Assembly: GCF_036409155.1 (NCBI RefSeq)
Contig: NZ_JAZGLW010000001.1
Coordinates: forward strand, 3,162,001-3,226,000
Source of the DNA: Mycobacterium sp. 050128
Lineage (GTDB): Bacteria > Actinomycetota > Actinomycetes > Mycobacteriales > Mycobacteriaceae
Length of the DNA stretch: 64,000 nucleotides
Direction: 5' to 3'
A program made the position numbers and the translations under genes. Under the pieces are notes generated by a model. That model was given only the letters and a program-made list of their open reading frames with translations, was not told the DNA's origin and searched no databases. Shown piece after piece: positions 8,687-18,782 of this stretch (position 1 is its first letter; each line of letters starts with the position of its first letter).

Positions 8687-10346
8687 ACCCGACCGCGGTG
8701 TAGTCCACATCGGCCAGTCCGGCCGCGCCGTAATTGGCCAAATCCTTTCGTACCGCTCGGTTCCCGGGCGACTGGAACAGCGGCAGGTTGAAGCCCTCCC
8801 GCCAGATCATCTGGTCAACCTGGTTGGCGAGAGCACGCGCCTTGTTCTGGTCCAGCTCCGACAACGTCTCGGTGATCTTCGCATCGATCGCGGCGTTGCC
8901 GATCCTGCCGAAGTTGCTGTCACCGTCCGAGGTGTAAATCTGCGCAAGCGCCGACAACGGGAAAGCATTGCCTTCCCAACCGAATTGGGCGATATCGAAA
9001 TCGCCGACGCCGACGTACTGGCTGAAAAATCCGCTACCGGCTTTGAGGTCAAGTACCAGCTTCACACCGATCTGCGCCAGGCTGTTCTGCGCAACCATGG
9101 CAATCTGGCGGTTGGATGCCGCGTCGAAGAGTACGTCGCGAACGACGAGCTGCTTGCCGTCCTTCTCCCGCACCGCGCCGTTGAGTTTCCACCCCATGGC
9201 ATCGAGGTCGCGTCGGGCCTTATCCGGGTTGTAAGCGCCGGGAGCGCTGTTGTCTTGGTAGCCAACCTGTCCGGCCACGTAGACGTGGTTGTTCAGCGGC
9301 ACGGGATGGGCGCTCAGCCCGTGCTGGACGACATCGACGATGGCTTGGCGGTCGATACCCTGGCAGATCGCCAGTCGCAGCCGCTCGTCGGCCATGATCG
9401 ACCCCTCGGCGCCATTGAACGTGAAGTGGAACCAAGTCGGTGCCGGCGCGCGCCGGATCACGATGCCGGGTGTGCGCTGGGCGGTCACCATATCGTCGAG
9501 CGTCGTGATGCCGGCGGCATCGATCGCCTTGTTCTGCAGGGCAGGGATGATGGCCGAGACGTCGAGCACCAGGAAGGTGATCGAATCCAGCCGCGGCTTG
9601 CGGCCCCACCATCGAGGATTACGGGTCAGCACGATGCGCTGCGCGGTCCGGTCGATCGTGGACACGATGAAGGGACCGGCCGACGGGCCCGGAGCTTCGA
9701 GCTGGCCCTTGTTGAAGACCTCCGGGTTGGCCGTCATGCTGCGCGGCTGTATCCCTCCGGCGAACATTCCGCGCCATTCGGCGTACGGATCGGAGAAGGT
9801 GACCACCGCCTGCCGGTCGTTCACACCTCTGGTCACCGACTTCACCCGTTCGAACCCGGCCCGGCTGGCGATCAAGTACTTCTTGTCGCGGCCGTTGCAC
9901 GCGTCGACCTCCGACTTGAGGTCTTCCCACGTGATCGGCGTACCGTCGCTCCACGTTGCCTTGGGATTGATTGTGTACGTGACGGTTTGGGGATTGGTGC
10001 CGGTCAGCTCGGCACCGGTGAAGTAGTCGGCGTTGAGCTCCAGCCTGCCGTCCGCCTGGGTCATGAACGCCCCCGGCAGCGTGGCCGCCAGCACCGCACC
10101 GGTGTCAGACGTATTGCCGTCGATGTTCAACTGATTGAAGTTGTCCGGGAACTCCGTCAGCGGTAGTCGCAGGTCGCCACCGTCTTGCAGCGTTGCCGGG
10201 TCCTGCGGATTCATGTCGCTGGTAGCGCCGACCTGGGCCGCCCGGGTCGCCGGCAGGTCCTCGTAGCCACTCGAGCAGCCGGTGACCATCACCATGAACG
10301 CCAACGCCAGCGCCGCGAGCCTGCGGGCTCTCGGTAGGTGTGTCAC
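8673..10346 (-). CDS. oppA: Oligopeptide ABC transporter substrate-binding lipoprotein OppA
   Basis: A 557-residue SBP_bac_5 family protein if started at the GTG at 10346; upstream in-frame codons run into oppD and are ignored. It has a lipoprotein signal ending in the lipobox VTGC, then a long periplasmic-type binding domain with family features such as TWSDGTPITWEDL and PGAYNPDKARRDLDAMGW. It should bind peptides outside the membrane for OppBCD. It is the last gene of the leftward operon oppB-oppC-oppD-oppA, starting 10 bases after the oppD stop. Orthologue: Rv1280c. TTG 10352 is an alternative start. Confidence 0.88.
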   Translation of the reverse strand: MTHLPRARRLAALALAFMVMVTGCSSGYEDLPATRAAQVGATSDMNPQDPATLQDGGDLRLPLTEFPDNFNQLNIDGNTSDTGAVLAATLPGAFMTQADGRLELNADYFTGAELTGTNPQTVTYTINPKATWSDGTPITWEDLKSEVDACNGRDKKYLIASRAGFERVKSVTRGVNDRQAVVTFSDPYAEWRGMFAGGIQPRSMTANPEVFNKGQLEAPGPSAGPFIVSTIDRTAQRIVLTRNPRWWGRKPRLDSITFLVLDVSAIIPALQNKAIDAAGITTLDDMVTAQRTPGIVIRRAPAPTWFHFTFNGAEGSIMADERLRLAICQGIDRQAIVDVVQHGLSAHPVPLNNHVYVAGQVGYQDNSAPGAYNPDKARRDLDAMGWKLNGAVREKDGKQLVVRDVLFDAASNRQIAMVAQNSLAQIGVKLVLDLKAGSGFFSQYVGVGDFDIAQFGWEGNAFPLSALAQIYTSDGDSNFGRIGNAAIDAKITETLSELDQNKARALANQVDQMIWREGFNLPLFQSPGNRAVRKDLANYGAAGLADVDYTAVGFMRT

Positions 10347-10356
10347 GCGCAAGATG

Positions 10357-12207
10357 CTAACCGGCTGCGGCATCGGGATGCGCCCGTGGAACGGCGGCCA
10401 GCAGTCGCCGGGTGTATTCGTGCTGTGGGTGGGTGAAAACCTCATCGCCATCACCCTGCTCGACGATGGCGCCTCGGTACAGCACCACCACCTGGTGCGC
10501 CAGATGTTTGACGACGGAAAGATCATGTGAGACAAACAGATACGACAGACCGAAGCGTTCCTGCAGGTCGAGCAGCAGGTTGATGATCCCAGCTTGGATC
10601 GAGACGTCGAGCGCCGACACCGGCTCGTCGAGCGCCAATATCTTCGGCTGCAACGCCAGCGCTCGCGCGATGCCGATGCGCTGCTTTTGTCCACCGGAGA
10701 ACTCGGCCGGGTAGCGAGCGGCGTCCTCGTAACGCAGACCCACGATGTCGAGCAGTTCGGCTACGCGTGCATCGGCGTCCACCTTCCGAAATCCATTGGC
10801 CTGCAAAGGTTCGGCTATGACTTCGGAAACGGGGAGCCGGGGGTCCAGCGACGCCACCGGATCTTGGAACACCACCTGAATGTCGTGCCGCAGCGCGCGT
10901 CGGCTCTCCGGGTTCAACCCGGCTACGTCGGCGCCGAGAACCTCAATCGAACCCGATTGTGGCGCGTTCAATTCCAAGATCTGTTGCAGAGTAGTCGATT
11001 TGCCCGAACCGGACTCTCCGACGATCGCCAGCGTACGGCCCTGTTGCAGGGTGAAGCTGACGCCGGCGAGCGCTCGCACCTCACCCACCCGCCGGCGAAA
11101 TACCACGCCCTTGGTGAGCGGGTAGGTCTTGCTGAGGTCGGCGACCCGCAGCACGGTTGTGCCCTGGTCTGTCGCGGTATCGACGGCGGGCGGCGCAGTT
11201 GTCACGTCGAAGATCTCGGAGGCAGTGCGGCCGGCGACGTCGTCGGTGCGGACGCAGGCCGCCCGGTGGCCTTCGGACACCGTGACCAGAGCTGGCTCGG
11301 CCGAACGACATTCGTCGATGACCAGCGGACAGCGGGGCGTGAACGGACAGGCATCGGGGACAAGCGCGGCCAAGTCGGGCGGCGCCCCGGGAATCGGAAC
11401 CAGCCGAGTGCCCTGCGCGGCGTCCAGCCGCGGCACCGAACCGAGCAGCCCGACCGTGTAAGGCATGCGGCGGTCCCGGTAGAGATCGTCGACGTCGGCG
11501 ATCTCGACCTCACGTCCGGCGTACATGACCATTGCCCGGTCGGCGAACTCCGATACCACCCCCAGGTCGTGGGTGATGATCAACACTGCCGCGCCGGTGA
11601 CATCGCGGGCAGTCCGCAGCACATCGAGGATTTGAGCCTGCACGGTGACGTCCAGCGCGGTGGTCGGCTCGTCACAGATGAGCAGGTCCGGATCGTTGGC
11701 GATCGCGATCGCGATCACCACCCGCTGGCGCTCACCGCCGGATAGCTCGTGCGGGAACGCTTTTGCCCGGCGATCTGGCTGGGCGATACCCACCAGCTCG
11801 AGCAGCTCTACGGCCCGGGTCCGCGCAGTTGCCCGGTTGACGTCACGATGATGAACCCGGATGGCTTCGGCGATCTGGTCTCCGACGGTGTAGACGGGAG
11901 TCAGAGCCGACATCGGGTCTTGGAACACCGTGCCGATCGTCTTGCCGCGGATCCGTGACATCGCCTGGTCGGGTAGCCCGAGCAACTCCTGGCCGTGCAA
12001 CCGGACCGAACCCGATACCTCGGCGTATTCGGGCAGCAGCCCGACGACTGCCATGGCGGCGGTGCTTTTGCCCGAGCCCGATTCGCCGACGATCGCGAGC
12101 ACTTCGCGCGGATCGATGTGGTAGGTCGCACCGCGCACCGCGGGCACCCGCGCATCACCGGTGTCGAAGGTGACGCCGAGATCGGTGACCTCCAGCAGTG
12201 CCGTCAT
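10357..12207 (-). CDS. oppD: Oligopeptide ABC transporter ATP-binding protein OppD (two fused ATPase domains)
   Basis: A 616-residue protein with two complete ABC ATPase modules, equivalent to OppD and OppF in one chain. Each has a Walker [10 protein letters not shown], an ABC signature (LSGGERQR in the first, FSGGQKQR in the second) and a Walker B ([12 protein letters not shown] and [12 protein letters not shown]). The first module carries the C-terminal oligopeptide-transporter extension with cysteines around [10 protein letters not shown]. It powers peptide import through OppBC. Start ATG 12207 overlaps the oppC stop by four bases. Orthologue: Rv1281c. Confidence 0.92.
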   Translation of the reverse strand: MTALLEVTDLGVTFDTGDARVPAVRGATYHIDPREVLAIVGESGSGKSTAAMAVVGLLPEYAEVSGSVRLHGQELLGLPDQAMSRIRGKTIGTVFQDPMSALTPVYTVGDQIAEAIRVHHRDVNRATARTRAVELLELVGIAQPDRRAKAFPHELSGGERQRVVIAIAIANDPDLLICDEPTTALDVTVQAQILDVLRTARDVTGAAVLIITHDLGVVSEFADRAMVMYAGREVEIADVDDLYRDRRMPYTVGLLGSVPRLDAAQGTRLVPIPGAPPDLAALVPDACPFTPRCPLVIDECRSAEPALVTVSEGHRAACVRTDDVAGRTASEIFDVTTAPPAVDTATDQGTTVLRVADLSKTYPLTKGVVFRRRVGEVRALAGVSFTLQQGRTLAIVGESGSGKSTTLQQILELNAPQSGSIEVLGADVAGLNPESRRALRHDIQVVFQDPVASLDPRLPVSEVIAEPLQANGFRKVDADARVAELLDIVGLRYEDAARYPAEFSGGQKQRIGIARALALQPKILALDEPVSALDVSIQAGIINLLLDLQERFGLSYLFVSHDLSVVKHLAHQVVVLYRGAIVEQGDGDEVFTHPQHEYTRRLLAAVPRAHPDAAAG

Positions 12208-13145
12208 TGCGGCCGCGCGATTGGCTTGTGCTTCCTGCGGCGCTTCGCGCCCGGATCGATCGCGTCGCGCAGACCGTCACCGGCGAGGTTCGCGCACAAC
12301 ACAATCAATATCAACGCCGAGCCCGGGACCAGGAAGACCCAGGGGAAGGTGGTCGCCGACGGAGTGCCTTCGGCAATCAGAGTACCCAGCGATACGTCCG
12401 GTGGCTGCACACCGAATCCCAAGAAGCTCAACCCGGTTTCGGCCAGGATCGCGAAACCCACGTTGAGCGTCGCGTCGATGATCAGGATCGAGGCGACGTT
12501 CGGCACGATGTGATGCATGATCACCCGTCGGCTCGACACTCCCATATACCTTGCCGCACGGACGAATTCGCGTTCCCGCAGGCTCATAGTCAGGCCGCGC
12601 ACCATCCGTGAACTGACCATCCAGCCGAACGCCGCAAGCAGCACGATGAGCCACAGAACGCTGTTTGAATGCTTGGTGCGCGGCGTGACGATGGCAATGA
12701 GCAGGAAGCTGGGCACCACCAACAGCAGGTCCACCAGCCACATCAGTGCGCGGTCGCGCCAGCCGCCGAAATAGCCGGCGATCGATCCGACGGTGGCGGC
12801 GATGGTGGTCGAGATCACCGCCACACAAACACCGATCAATAGCGACTTCTGCATGCCGGTCAGGGTCCTTGCCAGTAGGTCCTGGCCCAGCGCGTTGGTG
12901 CCCAACCAGTGTCGCGGCGACGGCGGCTGCAGCAGCGAGTGCAGATCGAGATCGGTATAGCTGTAGGGCAACAGCGGCGGCAATGCGTAGCAACCGATGA
13001 ATGCCAGCGCCAGCAGAACCAGCGCCACCGCCGCAGGCTTGTTGCGGAAAAACCGTCGAATCAACAGGTTTCGGCGCGAGGTAAAGGTGGCGACCGGGTG
13101 GACGCCGGAGCGCCCCGGAACGCTGTGATCGGTCTGTTGGGTCAT
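12204..13145 (-). CDS. oppC: Oligopeptide ABC transporter permease OppC
   Basis: A 313-residue membrane permease starting at ATG 13145, which overlaps the oppB stop. The N-terminus carries the first membrane helix ([18 protein letters not shown]), then the extracellular [14 protein letters not shown] motif typical of DppC/OppC, five further membrane helices and the coupling EAA-like segment ([18 protein letters not shown]). With OppB it forms the transmembrane channel. Orthologue: Rv1282c. Confidence 0.9.
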   Translation of the reverse strand: MTQQTDHSVPGRSGVHPVATFTSRRNLLIRRFFRNKPAAVALVLLALAFIGCYALPPLLPYSYTDLDLHSLLQPPSPRHWLGTNALGQDLLARTLTGMQKSLLIGVCVAVISTTIAATVGSIAGYFGGWRDRALMWLVDLLLVVPSFLLIAIVTPRTKHSNSVLWLIVLLAAFGWMVSSRMVRGLTMSLREREFVRAARYMGVSSRRVIMHHIVPNVASILIIDATLNVGFAILAETGLSFLGFGVQPPDVSLGTLIAEGTPSATTFPWVFLVPGSALILIVLCANLAGDGLRDAIDPGAKRRRKHKPIARPQ

Positions 13146-14119
13146 GACACCCGCACCCTCGGATCGAGTGCCGCGTAGATGACGTCGGACAACAGCCCCG
13201 CCAGCAGGACGGCCGCGCCGGAGAAAAGCGTGATCGCCGCGACGACGTTGGCGTCCTGGGTCGCGATTCCGGACACCACCCATTCGCCCATGCCGTGCCA
13301 GCCGAAGATCTTCTCGACGAACACCGCGCCGACAACCAGCCCGCTCACGCCGTAGGCGAACAGGGTGGCCATCGGAATGAGTGCGGTGCGCAGCCCGTGT
13401 TTGAACAGCGCCCGCCGACGGGTCAGACCCTTCGCCCGCGCGGTTCGGATGAAGTCCTCGCCGAGCACGTCGAGCATCGCATTGCGTTGGTAGCGGCTGA
13501 AACCCGCGATTGCGCCCAGGGCCAGGGTCAGGGTGGGCAGCACGATGTGTTGCAAGCGTTCGATGACCGCGTCGACGGTTCCATTGGGCGCGAGCGGCGA
13601 CGTCTCCCCGGTGTACTGAAAGATTCCCACGCCGGCGAGCATGTTGATCCGCAGTGCGCCCAGAATCAGCAGGCTTGCCAGGACGAACGACGGGATGCTC
13701 AAGATGATCAGGGACAGCACGGTGATCACCCGATCGCTGAGCCGGTACTGCCGGACCGCGCCCCAGGCGCCCACGATGACGCCGATCAACGTGCCCAGCA
13801 CCGAACCGGTCACCACGAGTCGCAGGCTCACCCCGACCCGGCGCCACAGTTCCTGGGAGACGGGGTGACCGCTCACCGTCACCCCGAAGTCACCGTGGAC
13901 GACACCGGAAACCCATTTCGCGTAGCGGATGGCCACCGGTTTGTCCAAGCCCAGCGAAACGGCCTTGGCGTGAATGGCCTCCGGCGGCGGCGTCGGGTGG
14001 CGCTGCACAAAGCTGTCGAGCGGATGAAACGTCTGCGAGGTCAGCAGGAAGGTCAGGAAAGACGCCAGCGCGAGCAGGACGACGTAGTTGAGGAATCGCC
14101 GGGCGAGGTAGCGGATCAT
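13142..14119 (-). CDS. oppB: Oligopeptide ABC transporter permease OppB
   Basis: A 325-residue permease starting at ATG 14119. The first helix lies in RRFLNYVVLLALASFLTFLL, followed by the large extracellular loop and five more helices, with the EAA-like coupling sequence EDFIRTARAKGLTRRRALF. It is the first gene of the oppBCDA operon, transcribed leftward and divergent from the ArsR-led operon; 235 bases separate the two starts and should hold both promoters. Orthologue: Rv1283c. Confidence 0.9.
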   Translation of the reverse strand: MIRYLARRFLNYVVLLALASFLTFLLTSQTFHPLDSFVQRHPTPPPEAIHAKAVSLGLDKPVAIRYAKWVSGVVHGDFGVTVSGHPVSQELWRRVGVSLRLVVTGSVLGTLIGVIVGAWGAVRQYRLSDRVITVLSLIILSIPSFVLASLLILGALRINMLAGVGIFQYTGETSPLAPNGTVDAVIERLQHIVLPTLTLALGAIAGFSRYQRNAMLDVLGEDFIRTARAKGLTRRRALFKHGLRTALIPMATLFAYGVSGLVVGAVFVEKIFGWHGMGEWVVSGIATQDANVVAAITLFSGAAVLLAGLLSDVIYAALDPRVRVS

Positions 14120-14273
14120 GTCCCGCGGGCCTGCCTGCATCGCATTGGGACAGGTTAGCGACAGGAGCGCGACCCGGCTTGGCTCGCGGGGGCGCCGGTG
14201 GCGCGAAGTGGTTCGCCCGGAGTTGAGGCACCCGGCGACGCGGCTGCCCGCTCGTCCTGCGCGGTGACCACCG

Positions 14274-14303
14274 TTCAACGGCGCCTGCGCTCATGCGTAT
14301 GAT
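14274..14303 (+). promoter_or_regulatory. Candidate SigA-type promoter for the ArsR/hydrogenase-like operon
   Basis: TTCAAC at 14274-14279 and TATGAT at 14298-14303 are separated by 18 bases, a good fit to -35 and -10 elements. The following bases are AT-rich, with a GATGAA direct repeat (14301-14306 and 14317-14322) and the palindromes GAATTC and CAATTG between, a possible binding site for the ArsR protein encoded just downstream. No DosR-type box was found in the gap between the two operons. Confidence 0.4.
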
Positions 14304-14354
14304 GAATTCTTCAATTGATGAACTGCAGCATTAGCAAAGCCTTCAGGAGCAAGG

Positions 14355-14699
14355 GTGGAAGCAAAGCCCCTCTACAAGCTCAAAGCCGATTTCTTCAAGA
14401 CGCTTGGCCACCCCGCGCGCATCAGGATTCTCGAGCTGCTGGTGGAGCGGGACCGCTCCGTTGGGGAGTTGTTGGTGTCCGACGTCGGACTGGAGGCGTC
14501 GAACCTGTCCCAGCAGCTGGCGGTGTTGCGTCGGGCAGGAGTCGTCGTCGCCGACCGCGATGGCAATGTCGTGACCTATTCGATCGCCTCGCCCGATATC
14601 GCCGAGCTACTCGAGGTTGCTCGCACGGTACTTGCCCGGGTGCTTACCGACCGGGTCGCGGTGCTGGAGGATCTGCGCGCCGACCGCTCGGCGAATTAG
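14355..14699 (+). CDS. ArsR/SmtB-family transcriptional regulator (Rv0081-like)
   Basis: A 114-residue winged-helix protein starting at GTG 14355. The helix-turn-helix region is clear: KTLGHPARIRILELL, then SVGELL and EASNLSQQLAVLRRAG, with a beta wing VVADRDGNVVTYS. It has no cysteine, so the classic metal-thiolate sensing site of ArsR is absent. It is followed after four bases by a hydrogenase-3/complex I-type operon, as Rv0081 is in M. tuberculosis, where the regulator responds to low oxygen; a similar role here is inference. Confidence 0.85.
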   Translation: MEAKPLYKLKADFFKTLGHPARIRILELLVERDRSVGELLVSDVGLEASNLSQQLAVLRRAGVVVADRDGNVVTYSIASPDIAELLEVARTVLARVLTDRVAVLEDLRADRSAN

Positions 14700-14703
14700 C
14701 GCC

Positions 14704-15183
14704 ATGGGTTGGTTCGCCAAAATCCTTCACGTCGGCCGGGTCGTCGAGCCCGCGGGCGCGCCGCCGCCGTCGGCAATAGAACCACCGGCGGGAGTACGAG
14801 GTTCGCTGCAGATCCGGCATGTCGACGCGGGTTCGTGCAACGGATGCGAGGTGGAGATATCGGGTGCGTTCGGGCCGGTGTACGACGCCGAGCGGTTCGG
14901 GGCACGCCTGGTCGCCTCGCCCCGGCATGCCGATGCGCTGCTGGTGACCGGGGTGGTGACGCGCAACATGGCCGACCCGCTGCGCAACACCCTTGAGGCG
15001 ACGCCACGCCCGCGGGTGGTGATCGCGTGCGGAGATTGCGCCTTGAACAAAGGGGTGTTCAAGGATGCCTATGGCGTCGCTGGTGCGGTCAGTGACGTGG
15101 TGGGAGTCGATATCGAGATTGCGGGATGCCCCCCGACACCCGCCGAAATCGTAGCGGCCCTGCGGTCGGTGACCGGGAAATGA
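14704..15183 (+). CDS. HycG/NuoB-like iron-sulfur small subunit (Rv0082-like)
   Basis: A 159-residue protein of the NADH:quinone oxidoreductase 20-kDa / NiFe hydrogenase small subunit family. Cysteines are at 45 and 48 (SCNGCE), 109 and 112 (ACGDC) and 142 (GCPP), the pattern that binds a [4Fe-4S] cluster in HycG-type subunits. The N-terminal 30 residues are Pro-rich and less conserved. It starts four bases after the ArsR gene and overlaps the next gene by ATGA, so it is the first structural gene of the operon. It would pass electrons between the large subunit and the membrane arm. Confidence 0.82.
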   Translation: MGWFAKILHVGRVVEPAGAPPPSAIEPPAGVRGSLQIRHVDAGSCNGCEVEISGAFGPVYDAERFGARLVASPRHADALLVTGVVTRNMADPLRNTLEATPRPRVVIACGDCALNKGVFKDAYGVAGAVSDVVGVDIEIAGCPPTPAEIVAALRSVTGK

Positions 15184-17153
15184 CGGCCACGTCGACCCTT
15201 GCCCCGACGGGGACACCAAAGGTATTGCCACGCAACAGTTTTGGTCCGGTAGTCGGTGGGATTCTCACGTCTGGTGTGGGCATCGTCGGGGTATGGCTGG
15301 GCTTGCACGGCATGTTCGGATCGGTACGCGCGGTAGCTGTCGACTGGCTTCTTCCGCTGTCGGGCGTACGGCTCGAGCTTGACCCGCTGGGCGGATTCTT
15401 CATGGCGCTCACGGGCGCGGTTGCGGTGCCAGTGGGTTGTTATGCGATCGGGTACGCGCGTCGTGAGCAGCTTAGCAATGCCACCGTTGCGCTGCTGCCG
15501 ATGTTCGTCGCGACGATGGCGCTGGTGCCGGCCGCGGGGTCGGTGACGACCTTTCTGCTGGCGTGGGAGTTGATGGCGATCACGTCGCTGATGCTGGTGC
15601 TGTCCGACGACACCCGCCCTCAGGTCCGCGCGGCGGGGTTGTCGTACGCGGTGATGACCCAGCTCGGGTTCGCCGCGCTCCTGGTCGGGCTCATGGTGTT
15701 GTCGGCAGCCGGCGCATCCGACCGGCTCGCCGACCTCAAGGGGGTGTCCGGCGGCGTCCGCACGGTGGTGTTCGTGCTGACATTCGTCGGCTTCGGGTCG
15801 AAGGCGGGATTGGTGCCGCTGCACGCGTGGTTACCGCGCGCCCATCCCGAGGCGCCCAGTCCGGTGTCGGCGTTGATGAGCGCGGCGATGGTCAACCTGG
15901 GCATCTACGGCATCGTTCGCTTCGACCTGCAGTTGCTCGGGCCGGGTCCCCGCTGGTGGGGTCTGACACTGATGGCCGTTGGCGCCGTTTCCGCGCTCTA
16001 CGGTGTGCTGCAGGCCTCGGTGGCGACCGACATCAAACGGCTGTTGGCATATTCGACGACTGAGAACATGGGCCTGGTCACGTTGGCACTCGGTGCAGCC
16101 GCGCTTTTCGTGGACACCGGTGCCTACGGTCCGGCGACCATCGCCGCGGCCGCCGCGGTAGTGCATCTGATGGCGCACGCGGCGTTCAAGAGCCTCGGGT
16201 TCCTGTCGGCCGGATCGGTCCTGGTCGCCACCGGTGTGCGAGATCTCGACCTGCTCGGCGGACTGGCCCGCCGAATGCCGGCCACCACCGTGTTCTTCGG
16301 GTTGGCCGCGCTGGGCGCGTGTGGGCTCCCGCTCGGAGCCGGTTTTGTCGGTGAGTGGCTGCTGGTCCAGTCCCTGATCCACGCCGCTCCCGGACACGAT
16401 CCGACGGTGGCACTGACCACTCCGCTGGCGGTCGGCGTGGTCGCACTGGCTACCGGCCTGAGTGTGGCCGCGATGGTCAAAGCGTTCGGAATCGGGTTCT
16501 TCGCCCGTCCCCGCTCCAGCCAGGCCGCCGGCGCGCGTGAGGCGCCGGCCAGCATGCGTGCGGGCATGACGACCGCGGCGGGCGCCTGCCTGATCCTTGC
16601 GGTCGCGCCGGGGCTCGTCGCCCCGATAGTGCGGCGGATCGTCGCGACGCTGCCGTTCGCCCACGGGGGGTTCACCGACTTCGGCACCGTCGTGCGACTG
16701 CCAGGGGTGCCCGGTTCGATCGCACCCGGTGTGATCGCCGCCAGTGTGCTCGTCACCGCGCTGGTGGCCTCCGGGCTGGCCCGGTTGCGTTTCCGGCGCC
16801 GCCCCGCGCCCGTCGTGCTGCCGTTATGGGCCTGTGGCGCAGACGATCTCACCGAGCGCATGCAATACACGGCAACGTCGTTCGCCGAGCCGCTGCAGCG
16901 AGTCTTCGGTGAGGTGCTGCGCCCCGATACCGACATCGAGGTCACCCACACGGCCGAGTCACGGTTCATGGCCGACAGGATCACCTACCGGACCGCGATC
17001 ACCGACGCGGTTGAACAGCGTTTGTACACCCCGATAGTCGCGGCCGTCGCCGCCGCGGCCGGGCTGATGCGCCGTGCCCACACCGGCAGCGTGCACCTCT
17101 ACTTGGCCTACGGGGCGCTGGGCGTGCTGATCGTGCTGGTGGCCGCCAAGTGA
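15180..17153 (+). CDS. HyfB/NuoL-like proton-translocating membrane subunit (Rv0083-like)
   Basis: A 657-residue polytopic protein starting at ATG 15180 inside the upstream stop. It contains the antiporter-like core of complex I ND5/ND4/ND2 subunits: the Lys-bearing GFGSKAGLVPLHAWLPRAHP, APSPVSALMS helix and AYSTTENMGLV. About 14-16 membrane helices can be seen. It belongs to the HyfB/HycC group (N-terminal antiporter module with C-terminal extra segment around PLWACGADDLTERMQYT). It would couple electron transfer to ion pumping. Next gene overlaps by GTGA. Confidence 0.85.
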   Translation: MTATSTLAPTGTPKVLPRNSFGPVVGGILTSGVGIVGVWLGLHGMFGSVRAVAVDWLLPLSGVRLELDPLGGFFMALTGAVAVPVGCYAIGYARREQLSNATVALLPMFVATMALVPAAGSVTTFLLAWELMAITSLMLVLSDDTRPQVRAAGLSYAVMTQLGFAALLVGLMVLSAAGASDRLADLKGVSGGVRTVVFVLTFVGFGSKAGLVPLHAWLPRAHPEAPSPVSALMSAAMVNLGIYGIVRFDLQLLGPGPRWWGLTLMAVGAVSALYGVLQASVATDIKRLLAYSTTENMGLVTLALGAAALFVDTGAYGPATIAAAAAVVHLMAHAAFKSLGFLSAGSVLVATGVRDLDLLGGLARRMPATTVFFGLAALGACGLPLGAGFVGEWLLVQSLIHAAPGHDPTVALTTPLAVGVVALATGLSVAAMVKAFGIGFFARPRSSQAAGAREAPASMRAGMTTAAGACLILAVAPGLVAPIVRRIVATLPFAHGGFTDFGTVVRLPGVPGSIAPGVIAASVLVTALVASGLARLRFRRRPAPVVLPLWACGADDLTERMQYTATSFAEPLQRVFGEVLRPDTDIEVTHTAESRFMADRITYRTAITDAVEQRLYTPIVAAVAAAAGLMRRAHTGSVHLYLAYGALGVLIVLVAAK

Positions 17154-18109
17154 ACACGATGTCCTACGTCGCGGGTGCAGCTCAGCTCGGCCTGGTCACC
17201 CTCGGTGCGCCGCTGGTGGTCGGGGTGACGCGTCAAGTGCGGGCCCGCTGGGAGGGCCGAGCAGGCGGTGGATTGTTGCAGCCATGGCGAGATCTGGTCA
17301 AACAGCTTGGTAAGCAACAAATCACGCCGGCGGGAACGACGATCGTGTTCATTGCCGCGCCGGCGATCGTCGCCGGGACCACGCTTTTGATCGCGGCGAT
17401 CGCACCGATCGTCGCTACAGGGTCGCCCCTGGACTCCAGCGCCGATTTGTTCGCCGTGGTCGGCTTGCTTTTTCTGGGCACTGTGGCGCTCGCCCTTGCC
17501 GGCATCGACACCGGCACCTCGTTCGGCGGTATGGGCGCAAGCCGCGAGATCACCATCGCCGCCCTGGTCGAGCCGACGATCCTGCTGGCCGTGTTCGCGC
17601 TGTCCATCCCGGCCGGATCGTCCAATCTCGGTGCGCTGGTGACAAATACGATCGCGCATCCCGACCATGTCATGTCCTTGACCGCCGTGCTCGCCTTTGT
17701 CGCGCTGGTGATCGTCATCGTCGCCGAGACCGGGCGGCTGCCGGTCGACAACCCAGCGACCCATTTGGAATTGACGATGGTGCACGAGGCGATGGTGCTC
17801 GAGTATGCCGGACCTCGGTTGGCGCTCGTCGAGTGGGCGTCGGGGATGCGACTCACGGTGCTGCTGGCGCTGCTGGCAAACCTGTTCTTGCCGTGGGGGA
17901 TTGCCGGCGCCGCGCCCACCGCGCTTCAGGTGCTGGCGGCCGTGGCTGCAATCGCGATCAAGGTGGCGGTGCTGGCCGCGTTGCTCGCGACATTTGAGGT
18001 GTTCATCGCCAAGCTCCGATTGTTCCGGGTGCCCGAACTGTTGGCGGGTTCGTTCCTGCTGGCCTTGCTCGCGGTCACCGCCGCCAACTTCTTCACGGTG
18101 CGCACATGA
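17150..18109 (+). CDS. HycD/NuoH-like membrane subunit (Rv0084-like)
   Basis: A 319-residue membrane protein from GTG 17150 overlapping the upstream stop. It has about eight membrane helices and the conserved NuoH/HycD segments: [17 protein letters not shown] near the N-terminus, [19 protein letters not shown], and the acidic loop [19 protein letters not shown] with [13 protein letters not shown]. These match the quinone- or connector-site subunit of complex I and membrane-bound hydrogenases. Ten bases separate it from the next gene. Confidence 0.87.
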   Translation: MNTMSYVAGAAQLGLVTLGAPLVVGVTRQVRARWEGRAGGGLLQPWRDLVKQLGKQQITPAGTTIVFIAAPAIVAGTTLLIAAIAPIVATGSPLDSSADLFAVVGLLFLGTVALALAGIDTGTSFGGMGASREITIAALVEPTILLAVFALSIPAGSSNLGALVTNTIAHPDHVMSLTAVLAFVALVIVIVAETGRLPVDNPATHLELTMVHEAMVLEYAGPRLALVEWASGMRLTVLLALLANLFLPWGIAGAAPTALQVLAAVAAIAIKVAVLAALLATFEVFIAKLRLFRVPELLAGSFLLALLAVTAANFFTVRT

Positions 18110-18119
18110 GGGCCCGGCG

Positions 18120-18782
18120 ATGACCGACGCGAACTTCTCGACCTTGGTTGACTTCGCCGCGGGCGGGCTCGTACTGGCGGCGGTCTTGATCGTCTGGCGC
18201 CGCGATTTGCCCGGCATCGTGCATCTGCTGGCCTGGCAGGGCCTGGCACTGACCGCGATCCCGGCGTTGCGCGGCATCCACGACCACGATGTCGCACTGA
18301 TCGCGGTCGCCGTCGTCGTACTGGTGCTGCGCGTGGTGGTGTTGCCGTGGTTGCTCGCCCGCGTGGTGGGTGCCGAGGTCGCCTCGCGACGCGAGGCCAC
18401 CCCGCTGATCAACACCACCAGTTCGCTGCTGATCACCGGCGGACTGACCATCGCCGCTTTTGCGATCACTCAACCGGTGGTGGACCTGGCACCGGGTCCG
18501 AGCACCAACGCCGTTCCCGCCGCGTTCGCGGTGGTGCTGATCGCACTGTTCGTGTTGACCACCCGGCTGCACGCGGTCTCGCAAGCCGTCGGATTCCTGA
18601 TGTTAGACAACGGGATTGCCGCGACGGCCTTCCTGCTTACAGCGGGAGTGCCGTTGATCGTCGAACTCGGAGCCTCATTGGATGTGCTCTTGGCCGTCAT
18701 CGTGATCGGCGTGCTGACCGGCCGGCTGCGACACACCTTTGGCGACGCCGACCTGGACAAGCTGCAGGAACTGCACGACTGA
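18120..18782 (+). CDS. HyfE/NuoK-like membrane subunit (Rv0085-like)
   Basis: A 220-residue protein starting at ATG 18120, with six or seven membrane helices and an ending of charged residues ([12 protein letters not shown]) that matches the conserved C-terminus of HyfE/HycP proteins. HyfE combines a NuoK-like helix bundle with an extra segment and sits in the membrane arm. Its stop shares one base with the start of the next gene (TGATG), which suggests coupled translation. Confidence 0.82.
   Translation: MTDANFSTLVDFAAGGLVLAAVLIVWRRDLPGIVHLLAWQGLALTAIPALRGIHDHDVALIAVAVVVLVLRVVVLPWLLARVVGAEVASRREATPLINTTSSLLITGGLTIAAFAITQPVVDLAPGPSTNAVPAAFAVVLIALFVLTTRLHAVSQAVGFLMLDNGIAATAFLLTAGVPLIVELGASLDVLLAVIVIGVLTGRLRHTFGDADLDKLQELHD

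Noticed and set aside
14120..14354. DosR-type box upstream of the ArsR gene
   Set aside because: No 18-20 base palindrome with GGGACT/AGTCCC halves is present in the gap, unlike what might be expected for a hypoxia-induced operon.
17108..18469. Long open frame antisense to the HycD/HyfE-like genes
   Set aside because: It is a GC-frame shadow: compositionally biased, no recognisable domain, and the plus-strand genes are clear membrane proteins.
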